Source: Anaerolineaceae bacterium (GTDB taxonomy: Bacteria; Chloroflexota; Anaerolineae; Anaerolineales; Anaerolineaceae). Taken from it: DNA of 64,000 bases. The notes under the pieces were generated by a model. That model was not told the origin of the DNA, made no database searches, and worked only from the letters and a program-made list of their open reading frames with translations. The position numbers and the translations under genes are program-made. Positions 1-7,937 of this stretch are shown piece after piece; the first letter of the stretch is position 1, and each line of letters starts with the position of its first letter. The stretch covers positions 186,001 through 250,000 of the forward strand of contig JAURZL010000007.1 of NCBI GenBank assembly GCA_030653365.1, read 5' to 3'.

Positions 1-1486
1 TCCAGAAGGTGAAACGACTCAAGTTAAGGAAAAATCTGAAGGATTATTTATCTCAGGAGAAAAATGGCAAGCAAATACTCCAGAAAAGAAAAAAATATCG
101 AGAAGAAAAGAACGGGGAAATGAATCTAAAGGATTTGCTATTTTTCTTTTGAGGAGCAGAAGTTTCATTTATAGAATTAATGAAAAATACCGCAATTTTA
201 CAAGTAGGATTAGGAATTCATTTCTTAAATTATTTAATTCCTCTTCGGTTGAATCGGAGAATGATCCAAATTCCTTATCACCATCATCCATGTTGATGAT
301 CGCCATTTTAGCAGGTGTCTTTGTTTCAGCGATTGGAATTACTGTCTATCTGCAAAGTGGTATAGGATCTCAGCAAAAGGAGTTAATTGCCAATGCTAAT
401 TTACTGGTTAGTGATGCTTTGGATGAAAGTGATTCCCAAAATCAAATTTTGATGTATGACGAAGCAATGCGCCTGGTGATCGAATCTGAAAATTATGGAA
501 AATCTGACTCTGTTGATCAACTTAAACAATTCATTCAGTTGGAATTGGATAAATTACAAGGCGTAACCCGAATTGAAGTTCAATCGACAATTCTTGGTGG
601 TCTGGATAGAAGAATACAAATTAGCCGTATGGGAATTAACCCAAATGGAGATTTGTATGCGCTTGATTCTGGAACGGGACGGGTCATTCGTATGATTGCC
701 ACAAGACCGGATTATGTTGTTGATACAACTTTTAATTGCGGTCCAGGAAAATATGACGAGATTATTGTCGATTCTTTGATTGATATTGAACCTGTAAATT
801 TTCCCAACAGACTCAATACATCCCTTATCGCCATAGACACCAGAGGGAACTTATTGTTATGCATACCAGGGAGTGAGCCGGTTGGCATTCAACTGAAGCG
901 GTCAGATATGAATTGGGGAGAAATAAAATCGATCGCTTTTAATGGGTTTAATCTCTATGTTCTGGATATTGGTGATAAAACCAGAGATATTTATCGATTC
1001 AAATCAAACGATTATGCTTTCGATTTAAACCCTGAGTCTATTTTTGCCAGCAATATTCCGGAAAATTTAGCAGGATCAAATGATATTGCAGTGAGTCAAG
1101 ACGAATTGTTTCTTATTCATGCAAATGGACAATTAACCAGATGTAATTTGTTTGGAGGGTCTACTCAATCTTCTTGTGAGAATAATATCGGTTATGGTGT
1201 GATTATGGATGGAAAAACGAGAGAAAATATTAGTGTTTTATCAGGAACTCAATTTGACCAGGTCTATCTCACACTTCCACCAGATCCATCAATTTATTTT
1301 CAGGATGTTATTGGAAAGTCAATCTATCATTTTAGTATGGCGCTAAATATGCAGCAACAAATCAGACCAAACCTGAATAATAAACCTTTAGATCTAACCA
1401 GTGAATTGACATCCTTTGCTGTAAGCCCGAATGGGATTGTACATTTCGCATATGGAAATCAGATTTATTTTGGTTATTTACCTTAA
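1..1486 (+). CDS. C-terminal part of a single-pass membrane protein with a beta-propeller-like domain (5' truncated by window)
   Basis: The frame is open from base 2 with no stop, so this is the end of a gene that begins before the window. A TTG at 149 is in frame but has no good ribosome site and is probably internal. The visible part starts with a charged, lysine-rich stretch. One transmembrane segment follows (around bases 287-365, hydrophobic run MLMIAILAGVFVSAIGITVY). After it come a short helical region and about 330 residues of repeated beta-strand-like units (for example GINPNGDLYALDSGTGRVIR and AVSPNGIVHFAYG) that look like an NHL/YVTN-type propeller. An intracellular N-terminal domain with an extracytoplasmic sensor or binding domain is inferred. 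I cannot name the N-terminal domain or the function. Confidence 0.8.
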   Translation, partial: PEGETTQVKEKSEGLFISGEKWQANTPEKKKISRRKERGNESKGFAIFLLRSRSFIYRINEKYRNFTSRIRNSFLKLFNSSSVESENDPNSLSPSSMLMIAILAGVFVSAIGITVYLQSGIGSQQKELIANANLLVSDALDESDSQNQILMYDEAMRLVIESENYGKSDSVDQLKQFIQLELDKLQGVTRIEVQSTILGGLDRRIQISRMGINPNGDLYALDSGTGRVIRMIATRPDYVVDTTFNCGPGKYDEIIVDSLIDIEPVNFPNRLNTSLIAIDTRGNLLLCIPGSEPVGIQLKRSDMNWGEIKSIAFNGFNLYVLDIGDKTRDIYRFKSNDYAFDLNPESIFASNIPENLAGSNDIAVSQDELFLIHANGQLTRCNLFGGSTQSSCENNIGYGVIMDGKTRENISVLSGTQFDQVYLTLPPDPSIYFQDVIGKSIYHFSMALNMQQQIRPNLNNKPLDLTSELTSFAVSPNGIVHFAYGNQIYFGYLP

Positions 1487-1503
1487 GGAAAAAGCGCTAG
1501 CAA

Positions 1504-2613
1504 ATGACAATTTTTTCAAGTATTTTTAAGCCAACACTGCTTATTCATGAAGAGAAAGCAAAAAAGAATTTGCGATACATCAATGAGAAAATCTTATCGC
1601 AAGGTAAACAATTTCGACCTCATTTTAAAACACATCAATCAGCAGAAATTGGAGAATGGTTTAGAGAATCAGGAATTTCAAAAATAACCGTTTCTTCAAT
1701 TGATATGGCGAATTATTTTGCAGAAAACAAATGGGAGGATATTTTTATTGCTTTTCCTGTGAATATATTACAAATAGAGGACATTGTTCATTTATCCAGC
1801 AGGATTAGCTTATCGTTGATGTTTGAGGATTTAGAAACGGTTTCTTACATTGATAACCACCTGAATAATCCAATTTCAGGATGGATAAAAATTGATACGG
1901 GTGCGAATCGATGCGGATTAAAAAATTCTCAATTCGAACAGATCTTACTATTGGCAGAAAAAATTCAGCAAAGTAAGAACATTGAATTTAAAGGATTGGC
2001 AACCCATGCAGGTCATACATACCGATTCAATAATAAAGAAGAAATCTGTCGAGTATATGATCAATCAGTCAACAATTTACTCGAGATTAAAAACAAATTA
2101 TTAGTGGCAGGAATTCCAAAAGTTGAAATATCTGTTGGCGATACACCTTCCTCAAGATTGGTTGATGACTTTGGAGATGTTGATGAACTGAGACCGGGCA
2201 ATTTTCTGTTTTATGACATCCAGCAATATCAAGCTGGAGTTTGTAAATTAGATGAGATCGCTGTAACAGTTGTATGCCCGGTTGTCGCTGTTCATCTTGA
2301 CCAGAAAGAAGTTGTTATTTATGGTGGGGCAATCCATTTATCCAAAGATACCCACCGATATACTTCATCCATTAATGCGTATGGGTTGATTACATTTCCG
2401 GATCAGAATGGATGGTACGATCATAAGGTTTTCGGGTATATTCGCTCATTATCACAAGAACACGGCGTCGTAGTTTTTCCGGAAGGGATTCCAGAAAACA
2501 TTAAGTCTGGTAGTCTATTATGCGTCTTACCTGCTCATTCATGTCTGGCTGTTCAGGAAATGCATACTTTTATAAACCTTGATGGTGAAAAAATCTTTAC
2601 GATGTTAAGTTAG
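1504..2613 (+). CDS. DSD1-type PLP enzyme (D-serine dehydratase / D-threonine aldolase-like)
   Basis: 369 aa, an alanine-racemase-type N-terminal barrel followed by a D-serine-dehydratase-like beta domain. The PLP lysine is K42 in RPHFKTHQS, placed as in the family. The C-terminal motif PAHSCLAV contains the His-x-Cys pair (H345, C347) that binds the catalytic zinc in eukaryotic-type D-serine dehydratase. Members cleave D-3-hydroxy amino acids or deaminate D-serine in the cytosol, so the exact substrate is not settled here. The ATG lies 17 nt after the preceding stop with an AAGGAAAAAG stretch upstream. The gene converges with the S2P gene, and the two stop codons overlap by 4 bases. Confidence 0.85.
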   Translation: MTIFSSIFKPTLLIHEEKAKKNLRYINEKILSQGKQFRPHFKTHQSAEIGEWFRESGISKITVSSIDMANYFAENKWEDIFIAFPVNILQIEDIVHLSSRISLSLMFEDLETVSYIDNHLNNPISGWIKIDTGANRCGLKNSQFEQILLLAEKIQQSKNIEFKGLATHAGHTYRFNNKEEICRVYDQSVNNLLEIKNKLLVAGIPKVEISVGDTPSSRLVDDFGDVDELRPGNFLFYDIQQYQAGVCKLDEIAVTVVCPVVAVHLDQKEVVIYGGAIHLSKDTHRYTSSINAYGLITFPDQNGWYDHKVFGYIRSLSQEHGVVVFPEGIPENIKSGSLLCVLPAHSCLAVQEMHTFINLDGEKIFTMLS

Positions 2614-3830
2614 CCCATTAAGATCACTAAGGGGACAGGGGTAAATACCAGAATGAATAAAATAAGCATTAATAAAGAGATTTTCTTGCGAGAAGGATTT
2701 AATTTTGTGATCGAGTCTTTCATTTGAGAGGGAATTCTCCCCAGAAAAATTAATAAAAATGCCCAAAACCACCATCCAGACCAGGCAAATCCTAATAAAC
2801 CCATCAGGATTAAGATGACCGGAGTCAATTTTTTGGCTTTATTACCGAATATTGATGTAAGAATATGTCCCCCATCAAGCTGCCCTATAGGTATCAAGTT
2901 TAACGATGTCACTAAAATACCTGCCCAACCAGCCCAGGCGACCGGATGGATCATTACATCATATCCCCCAAAAGGAAATGGTTGTCCTGTAAAAAAATAT
3001 TGCAACCAATAAATTACTGGATGAATGTCTGAATAAGTGGAAGGATGGGGTAGTAATTCACCAAAAACCAGGTATTTCAATCCCAAATACAAAAGCGAAT
3101 TCCCTTCCATTTGAAGTCCGCTATCAACGGGAATTTGTGAGGGCAACAATTCTACATGAGATAATGATAAACCGAGAATTATGACCGGAATTGCAACAAT
3201 AATTCCGCTTAATGGACCAGCTATAGCAATATCGAACAATTGCTTTTTATTTTTGGGAATGCTTTTCATATTGATAAAAGCCCCCATTGTTCCAAAGGGA
3301 CTGATGATGGGTAATGGAATAAAATAGGGAAGCGTAACATTTACGCCATGGATCCTGCCTGCAATGTAATGACCCATTTCATGTGCACCCAGAATTGCTA
3401 ATATTGCTATAGCAAAAGGCCAGCCGTTGTTGATTACCAGCATTATTGCGTCAAGACCAAATTTTTCAGGTAAGTTTGGCGTTGAAAATAAACCACCAGT
3501 AATCAAAACACTGATCAGTGTGATGACAAATAATACAATATTCGTCTTTGGGCTGGATTTTTTGGCAATGGGAAATTCTTCGAAAAAATAGACGATATGT
3601 TTATTGTTTTCTTCCGTCAATATTGGGGATAACTTATAGGCTTTTGCTTTATTCTCAATTTGATCATATACATACTCACTTTGTTCTGCATTTTTAAGTT
3701 GGCCAATGAATCGGACGAGCCACTTATCCTCTTTTTTCCCTAATGTGATACTTTCTATATTAATGAAATTTCGCAGAAAATCATGTAGAGCTTGATAGTT
3801 GTCATCGTTACTGTTCGTGTAATTATTCAT
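2610..3830 (-). CDS. Site-2 protease family zinc metalloprotease (M50)
   Basis: 406 aa integral membrane protease, inferred to perform intramembrane proteolysis. H150-E151-x-x-H154 (AHEMGHYIAG) is the zinc motif, and NLIPIGQLDGGH near residues 311-322 supplies the third ligand, D319. There is a roughly 95-residue soluble N-terminal region with about eight hydrophobic segments after it, an arrangement resembling the cyanobacterial/plant EGY-type branch. The start chosen is the ATG at 3830 behind AGGAAACAAT. The frame stays open upstream to 4010 but runs through the tRNA-Sec gene, so that extension is rejected. A terminator separates it from the tRNA. Substrate unknown. Confidence 0.88.
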   Translation of the reverse strand: MNNYTNSNDDNYQALHDFLRNFINIESITLGKKEDKWLVRFIGQLKNAEQSEYVYDQIENKAKAYKLSPILTEENNKHIVYFFEEFPIAKKSSPKTNIVLFVITLISVLITGGLFSTPNLPEKFGLDAIMLVINNGWPFAIAILAILGAHEMGHYIAGRIHGVNVTLPYFIPLPIISPFGTMGAFINMKSIPKNKKQLFDIAIAGPLSGIIVAIPVIILGLSLSHVELLPSQIPVDSGLQMEGNSLLYLGLKYLVFGELLPHPSTYSDIHPVIYWLQYFFTGQPFPFGGYDVMIHPVAWAGWAGILVTSLNLIPIGQLDGGHILTSIFGNKAKKLTPVILILMGLLGFAWSGWWFWAFLLIFLGRIPSQMKDSITKLNPSRKKISLLMLILFILVFTPVPLVILMG

Positions 3831-3883
3831 ATTGTTTCCTGATACTATTCTAATAACATTATTCTGGTTTTTCCAATAAATGT

Positions 3884-3914
3884 AAAAAAGACATGCAATA
3901 TTGCTGTCTTTTTG
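3884..3914 (-). terminator. Intrinsic terminator of tRNA-Sec
   Basis: Read on the minus strand, AAAAAGACA pairs with TGTCTTTTT around a loop that itself holds GCAATATTGC, followed directly by the T run. It lies a few bases after the 3' end of the tRNA and would separate it from the protease gene downstream. Confidence 0.7.
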
Positions 3915-3920
3915 ATCAGG

Positions 3921-4014
3921 CGGGAATGGATGGGAGTCGAACCCACCGCAGCCTGCATAACAACCCGCCACCGATTTTGAAGACCGGGAAGCCCACCGGG
4001 ACCTAACCACTCCC
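3921..4014 (-). tRNA. selC: Selenocysteine tRNA, anticodon UCA
   Basis: 94 nt on the minus strand. The 8-bp acceptor stem is GGGAGTGG/CCATTCCC with one G-U pair and discriminator G; CCA is not encoded. The anticodon arm is CCGGT-CTTCAAA-ATCGG, giving anticodon TCA. There is a long variable arm (GGCGGGTTGTTATGCAGGC region), and the T arm GTGGG-TTCGACT-CCCAT includes the TTCGACTCC typical of bacterial tRNA-Sec. The 8-bp acceptor stem with long D and variable arms separates it from tRNA-Ser and suppressor tRNAs. Its presence implies SelA, SelB and SelD elsewhere; none is in this window. I found no gene here interrupted by an in-frame TGA. Confidence 0.95.
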
Positions 4015-4021
4015 AGACATA

Positions 4022-4050
4022 AGCATACACGAATCTATTTAATTGGTCAA
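4022..4050 (-). promoter_or_regulatory. Sigma-70-type promoter of tRNA-Sec
   Basis: On the minus strand TTGACC (4050-4045), a 17-nt spacer and TATGCT (4027-4022). Initiation would fall just at the 5' end of the tRNA. Confidence 0.7.
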
Positions 4051-4089
4051 TTTAATTTTTGTTTTATATTCAAAGTATTTTGATCAGGG

Positions 4090-4125
4090 GGTGTTTTTTG
4101 CGTGTAATTGCCGCCAAAAACATCC
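4090..4125. repeat. Dispersed palindromic repeat, copy A
   Basis: Imperfect hairpin with arms GGTGTTTTTTGC and GCCAAAAACATCC. It matches the reconstructed consensus of five intergenic copies in the window: arm GGTGTTTTTGGCGG, loop TGATAC, arm CCGCCAAAAACACC. It lies between tRNA-Sec and the GH5 gene. Confidence 0.55.
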
Positions 4126-4191
4126 GCTAACCCCTATTTTTTGAGATGTGATTTTGTCAAATATCCATATAATTATTGGAGAAGGTGAAAT

Positions 4192-6069
4192 ATGAAAAAT
4201 ATCAAAACCCAATCTCAATATTTTATTGATCAGAACGAACGAAAAAAATTCTTCCGAGGGGTGAATTTAGGTGGTAGCACGAAAGTACCTGTTGTACCTG
4301 ACGTTGCCACATATAAAAAAGAGAGATTCTTTGATCATTTAAATGTGTCCTTTGTGGGCAGACCATTTCCTTTAGCTCAGGCTGATGAACACTTTGACAG
4401 ATTACGAACATGGGGATTTAACTTTCTGCGTTTATTAACCACTTGGGAAGCCATTGAACACTCTGGACCTGGCATTTATGATCATGAATACTTAGATTAT
4501 TTTGAAGCAATTGTAAAAAAAGCAGGAGAATATGGTTTTATAATTTTTGTAGATCCTCATCAGGATGTTTGGAGCAGGTTCACCGGCGGAGATGGTGCAC
4601 CTGGTTGGACGCTTGAATTGGCAGGATTTGAAATCGAAAATATTCATCCGAGTGGATCTGCCATCGTTCATAACATTCATGGTGACCCATATCCAAGAAT
4701 GATCTGGCCAACCAATTACCAAAAATTGGCTGCTGCAACCATGTTCACCTTATTTTTCGGGGGAAAAGATTTTGCCCCTAATTTTCAAATTGCGGGTATA
4801 CAAATACAAGATTTTTTGCAGGATCATTATATTCAATCGATTCTTCAAATTGTCAAAAGATTAGAAAAATATGATCATGTGATAGGTTATGACAGCCTGA
4901 ATGAACCTTCTAATGGATGGATTGGAAACCTGGATCTGAGGAAAAATACTGGGCAATTAAAATTAGGAGAGATGCCTACCCCCTGGCAATCGATTTTATT
5001 GGGTGATGGGCGACAACAGGAAGTCGAACTTTGGAAAATGTGGAAATTGGGATTGCGATTAAGTGGTTGGAAGATGATTAATCAAAATCAGATAAGAGCC
5101 TGGCAAAAAGGGTTGGAATGCATTTGGAAACAACATGGGGTATGGACAACCGATGATAAGGACAATCCAGTTTTAGTAAATCCTTACTATTTTTCTGAGG
5201 TAAATGGTGAAAAAATTGATTTTTCTATCAATTATTTAAAACCATTTCTTAATAAATTTTCTAGAGCAGTTCATGAAATTGACCAGGATTCAATTATTTT
5301 TATAGAAGGGGTTCCTGAATTTCAATTACCAGGTTGGTTTGCTGACGATGCTCAACCAATTGTTAACTCGACTCATTGGTATGACGGTGTAACATTATTG
5401 ACGAAAAATTTTAATCCTAACTTTACGATGAACACTGATTCGATGAAACTGACGTTTGGAAAGAAGAATGTCCGGAAGGTGTTTTTTGATCAATTGAATA
5501 AAATAAAAATGGATTCAATTGAAAAATTAGGGGGAGTTCCTTCAGTCATAGGCGAATTTGGAGTCCCATTTGATCTAAACAACAAACGATCATATAAATC
5601 GGGGGACTTTTCGTCACAAGCAGAGGCGTTGGATTTGTACTATCAAATAATTGAAGAACTTTTTATTGATTCAACAATCTGGAATTACACATCTGATAAT
5701 ACTAACGAACGAGGCGATTTTTGGAATGATGAAGATTTGTCAATCTTTAGCTGCGATCAGCAGGTGGATTCATCAAATATTCATTCTGGTGGTCGTGCTT
5801 TACAGGCAATCGTTCGTCCATATCTACGATCTATTTCCGGCGAACCCATAAACCAATCATTTAATTACAAACGAAAAGAATATACATTAATTTTTTCAGA
5901 TCAATCAACAGGTGAAGCAATTATTTTTATACCAAATTACCAATATCCACGGGGTTTTCGTGTGGAATTTACCGAAGGAAAATGGGAATTGGATGAGGAA
6001 AAACAAGAACTTTTTATTCATTATGATGGAGATCCAAATCACCAAATCGTTCGAATATTACCAAAGTAG
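4192..6069 (+). CDS. Glycoside hydrolase family 5 (endoglycoceramidase / beta-glucosidase-like)
   Basis: 625 aa with no signal peptide, so probably cytosolic. It has a clan-A (beta/alpha)8 barrel. The acid/base glutamate is E238 in GYDSLNEPSNGW; the nucleophile is E455 in PSVIGEFGVPFD; the substrate-site HWYD motif is at 395-398. The early FRGVNLGGSTK and RLLTTWEAIE motifs fit the branch containing endoglycosylceramidases and fungal steryl-beta-glucosidases. A beta-sandwich-like C-terminal region follows residue 530. The substrate is not deducible beyond a beta-linked glycoside, perhaps a glycolipid. The ATG has GGAGAAGG upstream. The oxidoreductase gene starts 11 nt later, so the two are probably co-transcribed. 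Confidence 0.85.
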   Translation: MKNIKTQSQYFIDQNERKKFFRGVNLGGSTKVPVVPDVATYKKERFFDHLNVSFVGRPFPLAQADEHFDRLRTWGFNFLRLLTTWEAIEHSGPGIYDHEYLDYFEAIVKKAGEYGFIIFVDPHQDVWSRFTGGDGAPGWTLELAGFEIENIHPSGSAIVHNIHGDPYPRMIWPTNYQKLAAATMFTLFFGGKDFAPNFQIAGIQIQDFLQDHYIQSILQIVKRLEKYDHVIGYDSLNEPSNGWIGNLDLRKNTGQLKLGEMPTPWQSILLGDGRQQEVELWKMWKLGLRLSGWKMINQNQIRAWQKGLECIWKQHGVWTTDDKDNPVLVNPYYFSEVNGEKIDFSINYLKPFLNKFSRAVHEIDQDSIIFIEGVPEFQLPGWFADDAQPIVNSTHWYDGVTLLTKNFNPNFTMNTDSMKLTFGKKNVRKVFFDQLNKIKMDSIEKLGGVPSVIGEFGVPFDLNNKRSYKSGDFSSQAEALDLYYQIIEELFIDSTIWNYTSDNTNERGDFWNDEDLSIFSCDQQVDSSNIHSGGRALQAIVRPYLRSISGEPINQSFNYKRKEYTLIFSDQSTGEAIIFIPNYQYPRGFRVEFTEGKWELDEEKQELFIHYDGDPNHQIVRILPK

Positions 6070-6080
6070 AAGGGTTTATT

Positions 6081-6998
6081 ATGAATATTTCCATAATGAT
6101 TGAAGGTCAAAATGGGTTGAATTGGCGAAATTGGAAGAAAATTGTACAAACTGTTGAAGATTGTGGATTCTATGGATTATACAGATCAGACCATTTTACA
6201 AATGCAAGTCTTCCAGATAAGGATTCTCTGGAATTATGGGTTTCGTTAACATATCTGGCAATAACGACAAATAAAATCATTTTCGGACCGCTTGTTTCTC
6301 CTATATCTTTTCGAAATCCAGTTTTTACAGCGAGGATGGCGAATGCTGTAGATGAGCTTTCAGAAGGAAGATTGAAATTAGGGTTAGGTGCTGGCTGGCA
6401 GGAAAGAGAACACCTTAATTTTGGGTTTGAATTACTGAGCCTGGAAAAACGGTTTTTGAGATTTGAGGAAGGTTTGAAAGTGATTTCTGGATTATTCAAT
6501 TCAAATGAAACATTTTCATTTACCGGTGAATTTTTTAACCTTTCAGACGCTGTTCTTTTACCAAAACCTTATCGACTGAATGGACCTGAAATCTTGATAG
6601 GTGGAAATGGTGAGAAATATACATTTCCAAAAGTTATATCCTTTGCTAAAGAATGGAATGCAATTTTTCTCACACCAGAGAAGTGGTTGAGTCTTAATGA
6701 GATATTAGACCAACGAATACAGGAGCAAGGTAGACATCCAAATGAAGTGCGAAGATCATTAATGACTAATTTAACCTATGGTAAATCTGAGTCAGACTTA
6801 ATAAAGAAATTAAACGGAAGAAATCCGACCGAATTGAAACATAAAGGAATAATCACAGGTTCAACATCACAGGTTATTGACCAATTGCATCAATACAATG
6901 AACTCGGTTTGAATGAAATTATGTTGCAATGGATTGATTTAGAAGATATGGATGGACTAAACCATTTTGCTGAAAATGTTTTACCAAAATTTCAATAA
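6081..6998 (+). CDS. Luciferase-like (LLM class) flavin- or F420-dependent oxidoreductase
   Basis: 305 aa TIM-barrel protein of the bacterial luciferase-like superfamily. Family features are the N-terminal NISIMIEGQNGLNW strand, the RSDHFTN motif, the FGPLVSPISFRNP stretch, GRLKLGLGAGWQEREH after the fourth strand, and a C-terminal GITGSTSQVIDQL-type segment. Such enzymes reduce or oxidise substrates with F420 or FMN in the cytosol; the subgroup with this EREH motif is often F420-dependent. The substrate is unknown. It follows the GH5 gene by 11 nt with GAAGG before the ATG. Confidence 0.82.
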   Translation: MNISIMIEGQNGLNWRNWKKIVQTVEDCGFYGLYRSDHFTNASLPDKDSLELWVSLTYLAITTNKIIFGPLVSPISFRNPVFTARMANAVDELSEGRLKLGLGAGWQEREHLNFGFELLSLEKRFLRFEEGLKVISGLFNSNETFSFTGEFFNLSDAVLLPKPYRLNGPEILIGGNGEKYTFPKVISFAKEWNAIFLTPEKWLSLNEILDQRIQEQGRHPNEVRRSLMTNLTYGKSESDLIKKLNGRNPTELKHKGIITGSTSQVIDQLHQYNELGLNEIMLQWIDLEDMDGLNHFAENVLPKFQ

Positions 6999-7004
6999 TA
7001 AAAA

Positions 7005-7556
7005 TTAAAATGCCCAGGGAAACCAAAGAATGAGATTGGGTATCAGTAATATTGCAAATTTACCCAAAATCCAACCCAGAAGAACTCCTGCGAGAACATC
7101 AGAGAGATAATGTAATCCGGTTTGAATCCTCGAGAGGGCTACCAATGGTGCCCAAATTGTCAGCAAAATCGCGAACCAGATAGGTGCAATGCCCCATGCC
7201 ATGGAAGCCATAAAGAAAACTCGAGTTGCATGACCTGAGGGGAATGAATGTGGATCAGTAAGCCGGTATATATCTCCCCATTCTCCAGCTGGTCTTTTTC
7301 TTCGGATGGAAATTTTTATCAGAATTATGATGACAGCCAGAATAAATATGCTGGATCCCATTGCAGCTGCGATTGTCCGCCATTCATTTTTCGAAAATAA
7401 CCAAATTAACAACAAAACACTCAGACAATACCAGGAGTCACCTGAGTGGGCAAGAATGGTGGCCATCCGCCACGATATTTTTGATGAGGGATCGATTCGA
7501 ATATTTTTGGTCTGTCTATTGTCCCACTCAATAATTCTTTTAATGGCTTGCTGCAT
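7005..7556 (-). CDS. PAP2 family membrane phosphatase
   Basis: 183 aa, five to six membrane segments. The three phosphatase motifs of the PAP2/PgpB superfamily are present: KISIRRKRP, PSGH in FPSGHATR, and SRIQTGLHYLSDVLAG with the catalytic histidine. Members remove phosphate from undecaprenyl pyrophosphate, phosphatidic acid or PGP at the membrane. Recycling of undecaprenyl carrier would suit the large polysaccharide locus later in the window, but this is inference. The start is the ATG at 7556 behind GGGAG; an in-frame TTG 60 nt upstream has no ribosome site. It converges with the oxidoreductase gene. Confidence 0.85.
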   Translation of the reverse strand: MQQAIKRIIEWDNRQTKNIRIDPSSKISWRMATILAHSGDSWYCLSVLLLIWLFSKNEWRTIAAAMGSSIFILAVIIILIKISIRRKRPAGEWGDIYRLTDPHSFPSGHATRVFFMASMAWGIAPIWFAILLTIWAPLVALSRIQTGLHYLSDVLAGVLLGWILGKFAILLIPNLILWFPWAF

Positions 7557-7676
7557 GAATCTCCCTGTACCTATTATTCTAGCTGGCAGTATACCTTGAA
7601 GGATAAAAAAGTGCAATTTTTCCTGTACTCTTCGAATTTATTAGAAAAAGACCTGCTTTTTCACTTTATCGGTAAA

Positions 7677-7709
7677 TGAGTTTATGGCGATGATACCCGC
7701 CAACCCCGG
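7677..7709. repeat. Dispersed palindromic repeat, copy D
   Basis: The core TGGCG-ATGATACC-CGCCA matches the centre of the family consensus. The outer arms are degraded (GAGTTTA and ACCCCGG). It lies in the intergenic region between the PAP2 gene and the molybdenum hydroxylase operon. Confidence 0.5.
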
Positions 7710-7777
7710 TTATTTGAAATGATACGAAAATGACACTTATGTTCATTGTCTGAAACTCATGATGTTTTTTCAAAGGA

Positions 7778-7805
7778 TTGAATTAATGATTTTTATCGAT
7801 ATAAT
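7778..7805 (+). promoter_or_regulatory. Promoter of the molybdenum hydroxylase operon
   Basis: TTGAAT (7778-7783), a 16-nt spacer and TATAAT (7800-7805). Transcription from about 7812 would give a leader of about 126 nt that contains the structured element at 7850-7935. The rest of the 7557-7937 intergenic region holds repeat copy D and nothing else I recognise. Confidence 0.6.
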
Positions 7806-7849
7806 ATTTCTATAAACTAAAATTATAAAAGTAAAAACTGAATAAGTAG

Positions 7850-7935
7850 ATTCGGTGGTCGGTTTTTGATGATAAACCGGCGTCGGTTCCAAGAAACCGT
7901 CGAAAAGTGCCGCCAGATGAAAGGAGCCACCGAAT
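7850..7935 (+). promoter_or_regulatory. Candidate Moco/Tuco-type riboswitch overlapping the ribosome-binding site
   Basis: A perfect 9-bp closing stem (ATTCGGTGG 7850-7858 with CCACCGAAT 7927-7935) encloses two hairpins: CGGTTT/AAACCG, and CGGTT/AACCG inside a CGTCGGTT/AACCGTCG region. A conserved-looking tail follows, with CGAAAAG, TGCCGCCAG and TGAAAGGAG. From memory these segments match the core of the molybdenum cofactor RNA motif, where E. coli moaA has CGTAAAG, TGCCACCAG and TGGAAAGG. The variable P3 hairpin between CCAG and TGAAAGG is absent, as described for the tungsten-associated variant. AAGGAG (7921-7926) is the only Shine-Dalgarno for the ATG at 7938, so ligand binding would hide it. 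The family call is tentative; the structure and context are seen directly. Confidence 0.62.
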
Positions 7936-7937
7936 AA

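Noticed and set aside
149..151. TTG at 149 as the start of the first gene
   Set aside because: The frame is open to base 2 with protein-like codons before it, and no convincing ribosome site precedes the TTG; the gene is more likely cut by the window.
3831..4030. Open frames on the minus strand across tRNA-Sec, including a 60-residue N-terminal extension of the S2P protease
   Set aside because: They translate the tRNA gene and its terminator. The ATG at 3830 has its own ribosome site and the family homology starts after it.
7850..7935. Cobalamin, TPP, SAM, THF, fluoride or purine riboswitch in the hydroxylase leader
   Set aside because: None of their hallmark core sequences, as I know them, is present; only the Moco-type segments match.
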